Below are positions 63,135-64,000 of a stretch of 64,000 nt of DNA, piece by piece (the stretch's first letter is position 1; each line of letters starts with the position of its first letter). Made by a program: the position numbers and the translations under genes. The notes under the pieces were generated by a model. It worked only from the letters and a program-made list of their open reading frames with translations, made no database searches and was not told where the DNA came from. The stretch is from positions 62,001 through 126,000 of the forward strand of contig CAMUYI010000002.1 of NCBI GenBank assembly GCA_947164985.1. The letters run 5' to 3'. Origin of the DNA: an uncultured Bacteroidales bacterium (GTDB lineage Bacteria; Bacteroidota; Bacteroidia; Bacteroidales; Paludibacteraceae).

Positions 63135-64000
63135 ATGGCAAAAAAAAAGGAAATAACAATCAGGTCGTCTGCGGCTGAGTACTTGACGTTCATCAGTGCC
63201 GTGGGAGATCAACCGGAAAGCGTTGAACTGCGTTACCAAGATGAGAACATTTGGCTGACGCAACGGCTGATGGCTGAGTTGTACGGGGTGGATGTGCGTA
63301 CTGTGAATGAGCATATTCAAAAGATTTATTCCGACAATGAGCTGTCAGAGGAGGCAACCATCCGGAATTTCCGGATAGTTCAACCTGAAGGTACACGGCA
63401 AGTAACGCGTGAAGTGAAACACTACAGTCTGCAGATGATTATCGCTGTGGGATTTAAGGTGAACAACGAACGTGCTGTGCAGTTCCGCAAATGGGCCAAC
63501 GCGATAGTGAAAGACTACACGATTCAAGGCTGGGTGATGGACGACGAACGGCTGAAACGCGGTGGAACTATCCTGACGAAAGACTACTTCGAGAAGCAGT
63601 TGGAACGCGTACGGGAGATTCGTCTGTCGGAGCGTCGTTTCTATCAGAAAATAACGGATATTTATGCGACGAGTATCGATTATGATCCTACGGCAACGGC
63701 TACGAAGCGGTTCTTTGCGGCAGTGCAGAACAAGTTGCATTATGCGGTGCATCAGCATACGGCAGCGGAGTTGATCTATGAGCGAGCCGATGCGGAGAAA
63801 GCGCACATGGGACTGACGACGTGGGAAGGTGCTCCGGAAGGGAAGATCCATCGGTATGACGTGGTGGTGGCGAAGAATTACCTGACGGACGAGGAGCTGC
63901 AGACATTGGCGCGGATGGTGAGTGCGTATCTGGATTTTGCGGAGGTGCAAGCGATACGGCATATCCCGATGACGATGGCTGATTGGGAGACACGGTTGAA
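63135..64000 (+). CDS. RhuM family protein (cut by window end)
   Basis: At least 288 residues, truncated by the window. The pattern SVELRYQDENIWLTQRLMAELYGVDVRTVNEHI (about 36-68), NFRIVQ, HYSLQMIIAVGFKVNNERAVQFRKWA and DYTIQGWVMDDERLK is diagnostic of the RhuM ('virulence protein RhuM') family, in pathogenicity islands and defence islands of many bacteria; mechanism unknown. ATG at 63135; C terminus not seen. Confidence 0.9.
   Translation, partial: MAKKKEITIRSSAAEYLTFISAVGDQPESVELRYQDENIWLTQRLMAELYGVDVRTVNEHIQKIYSDNELSEEATIRNFRIVQPEGTRQVTREVKHYSLQMIIAVGFKVNNERAVQFRKWANAIVKDYTIQGWVMDDERLKRGGTILTKDYFEKQLERVREIRLSERRFYQKITDIYATSIDYDPTATATKRFFAAVQNKLHYAVHQHTAAELIYERADAEKAHMGLTTWEGAPEGKIHRYDVVVAKNYLTDEELQTLARMVSAYLDFAEVQAIRHIPMTMADWETRL

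Overview
The window looks like Bacteroidota, most likely a member of the Bacteroidales. Many genes are preceded by the Bacteroidota promoter type (TTG, 19-20 bases, then TAnnTTTG), Shine-Dalgarno sequences are not prominent, and many families are typical of the group (DUF234 ATPases, four-helix-bundle S23-like proteins, BT4734/VirE-N primase-like protein, DUF5675, RhuM). No species is assigned. No transposase, integrase, tRNA or rRNA was found.

Layout. (1) 0.3-7.3 kb: two ATPase genes converge on a minus-strand ATPase + HNH pair of Septu type. (2) 7.4-17 kb: a repeat-rich block of small genes. Two modules start with the same structured 5' leader (7.47 and 14.44 kb). They carry at least eight copies of a roughly 110-160-base multi-hairpin element (E element) whose closing stems differ in sequence but stay paired, many copies of a shorter two-hairpin element (B element), and a set of small basic paralogous proteins. 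An ATPase + nuclease-like pair sits between the modules. (3) 17-35 kb: stacked defence-type cassettes: frameshifted DUF1016 nuclease, YobI-type NTPase, TIR + TIR + membrane protein, YaaC-like + primase-like + reverse transcriptase, ATPase + nuclease-like pair, AbiTii, GTPase + membrane protein. Three of these cassettes share a near-identical hairpin-plus-promoter block. (4) 35-54 kb: polysaccharide genes (GT-C-like membrane protein, WecB, GT4, FemAB-like, DUF354) interrupted by a STAND NTPase, AbiH, an ATPase + TOPRIM-like pair with a GHKL-nuclease, and a lysozyme-like membrane protein + KAP NTPase. Short rfbF and DUF354 fragments suggest defence genes were inserted into a surface-polysaccharide locus. 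(5) 54-64 kb: two paralogous winged-helix genes, each beside its own short-repeat array, a cluster of palindromes, a duplicated GIY-YIG gene, a type IIG restriction-modification enzyme, small genes and a RhuM gene cut by the window end.

The best candidate for an undescribed system is 26.1-30.1 kb: a YaaC-like protein, a stand-alone BT4734/VirE-N archaeo-eukaryotic-primase-like protein and a reverse transcriptase with an FCDD catalytic motif. The gap before the reverse transcriptase is closed by a 25-base inverted repeat (17 bases perfect) that encloses a short hairpin and a longer imperfect hairpin, a retron-like arrangement. The second is the E-element/small-protein block, and the third the winged-helix genes with dedicated repeat arrays. 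All functions come from motifs read by eye; no database search was possible.
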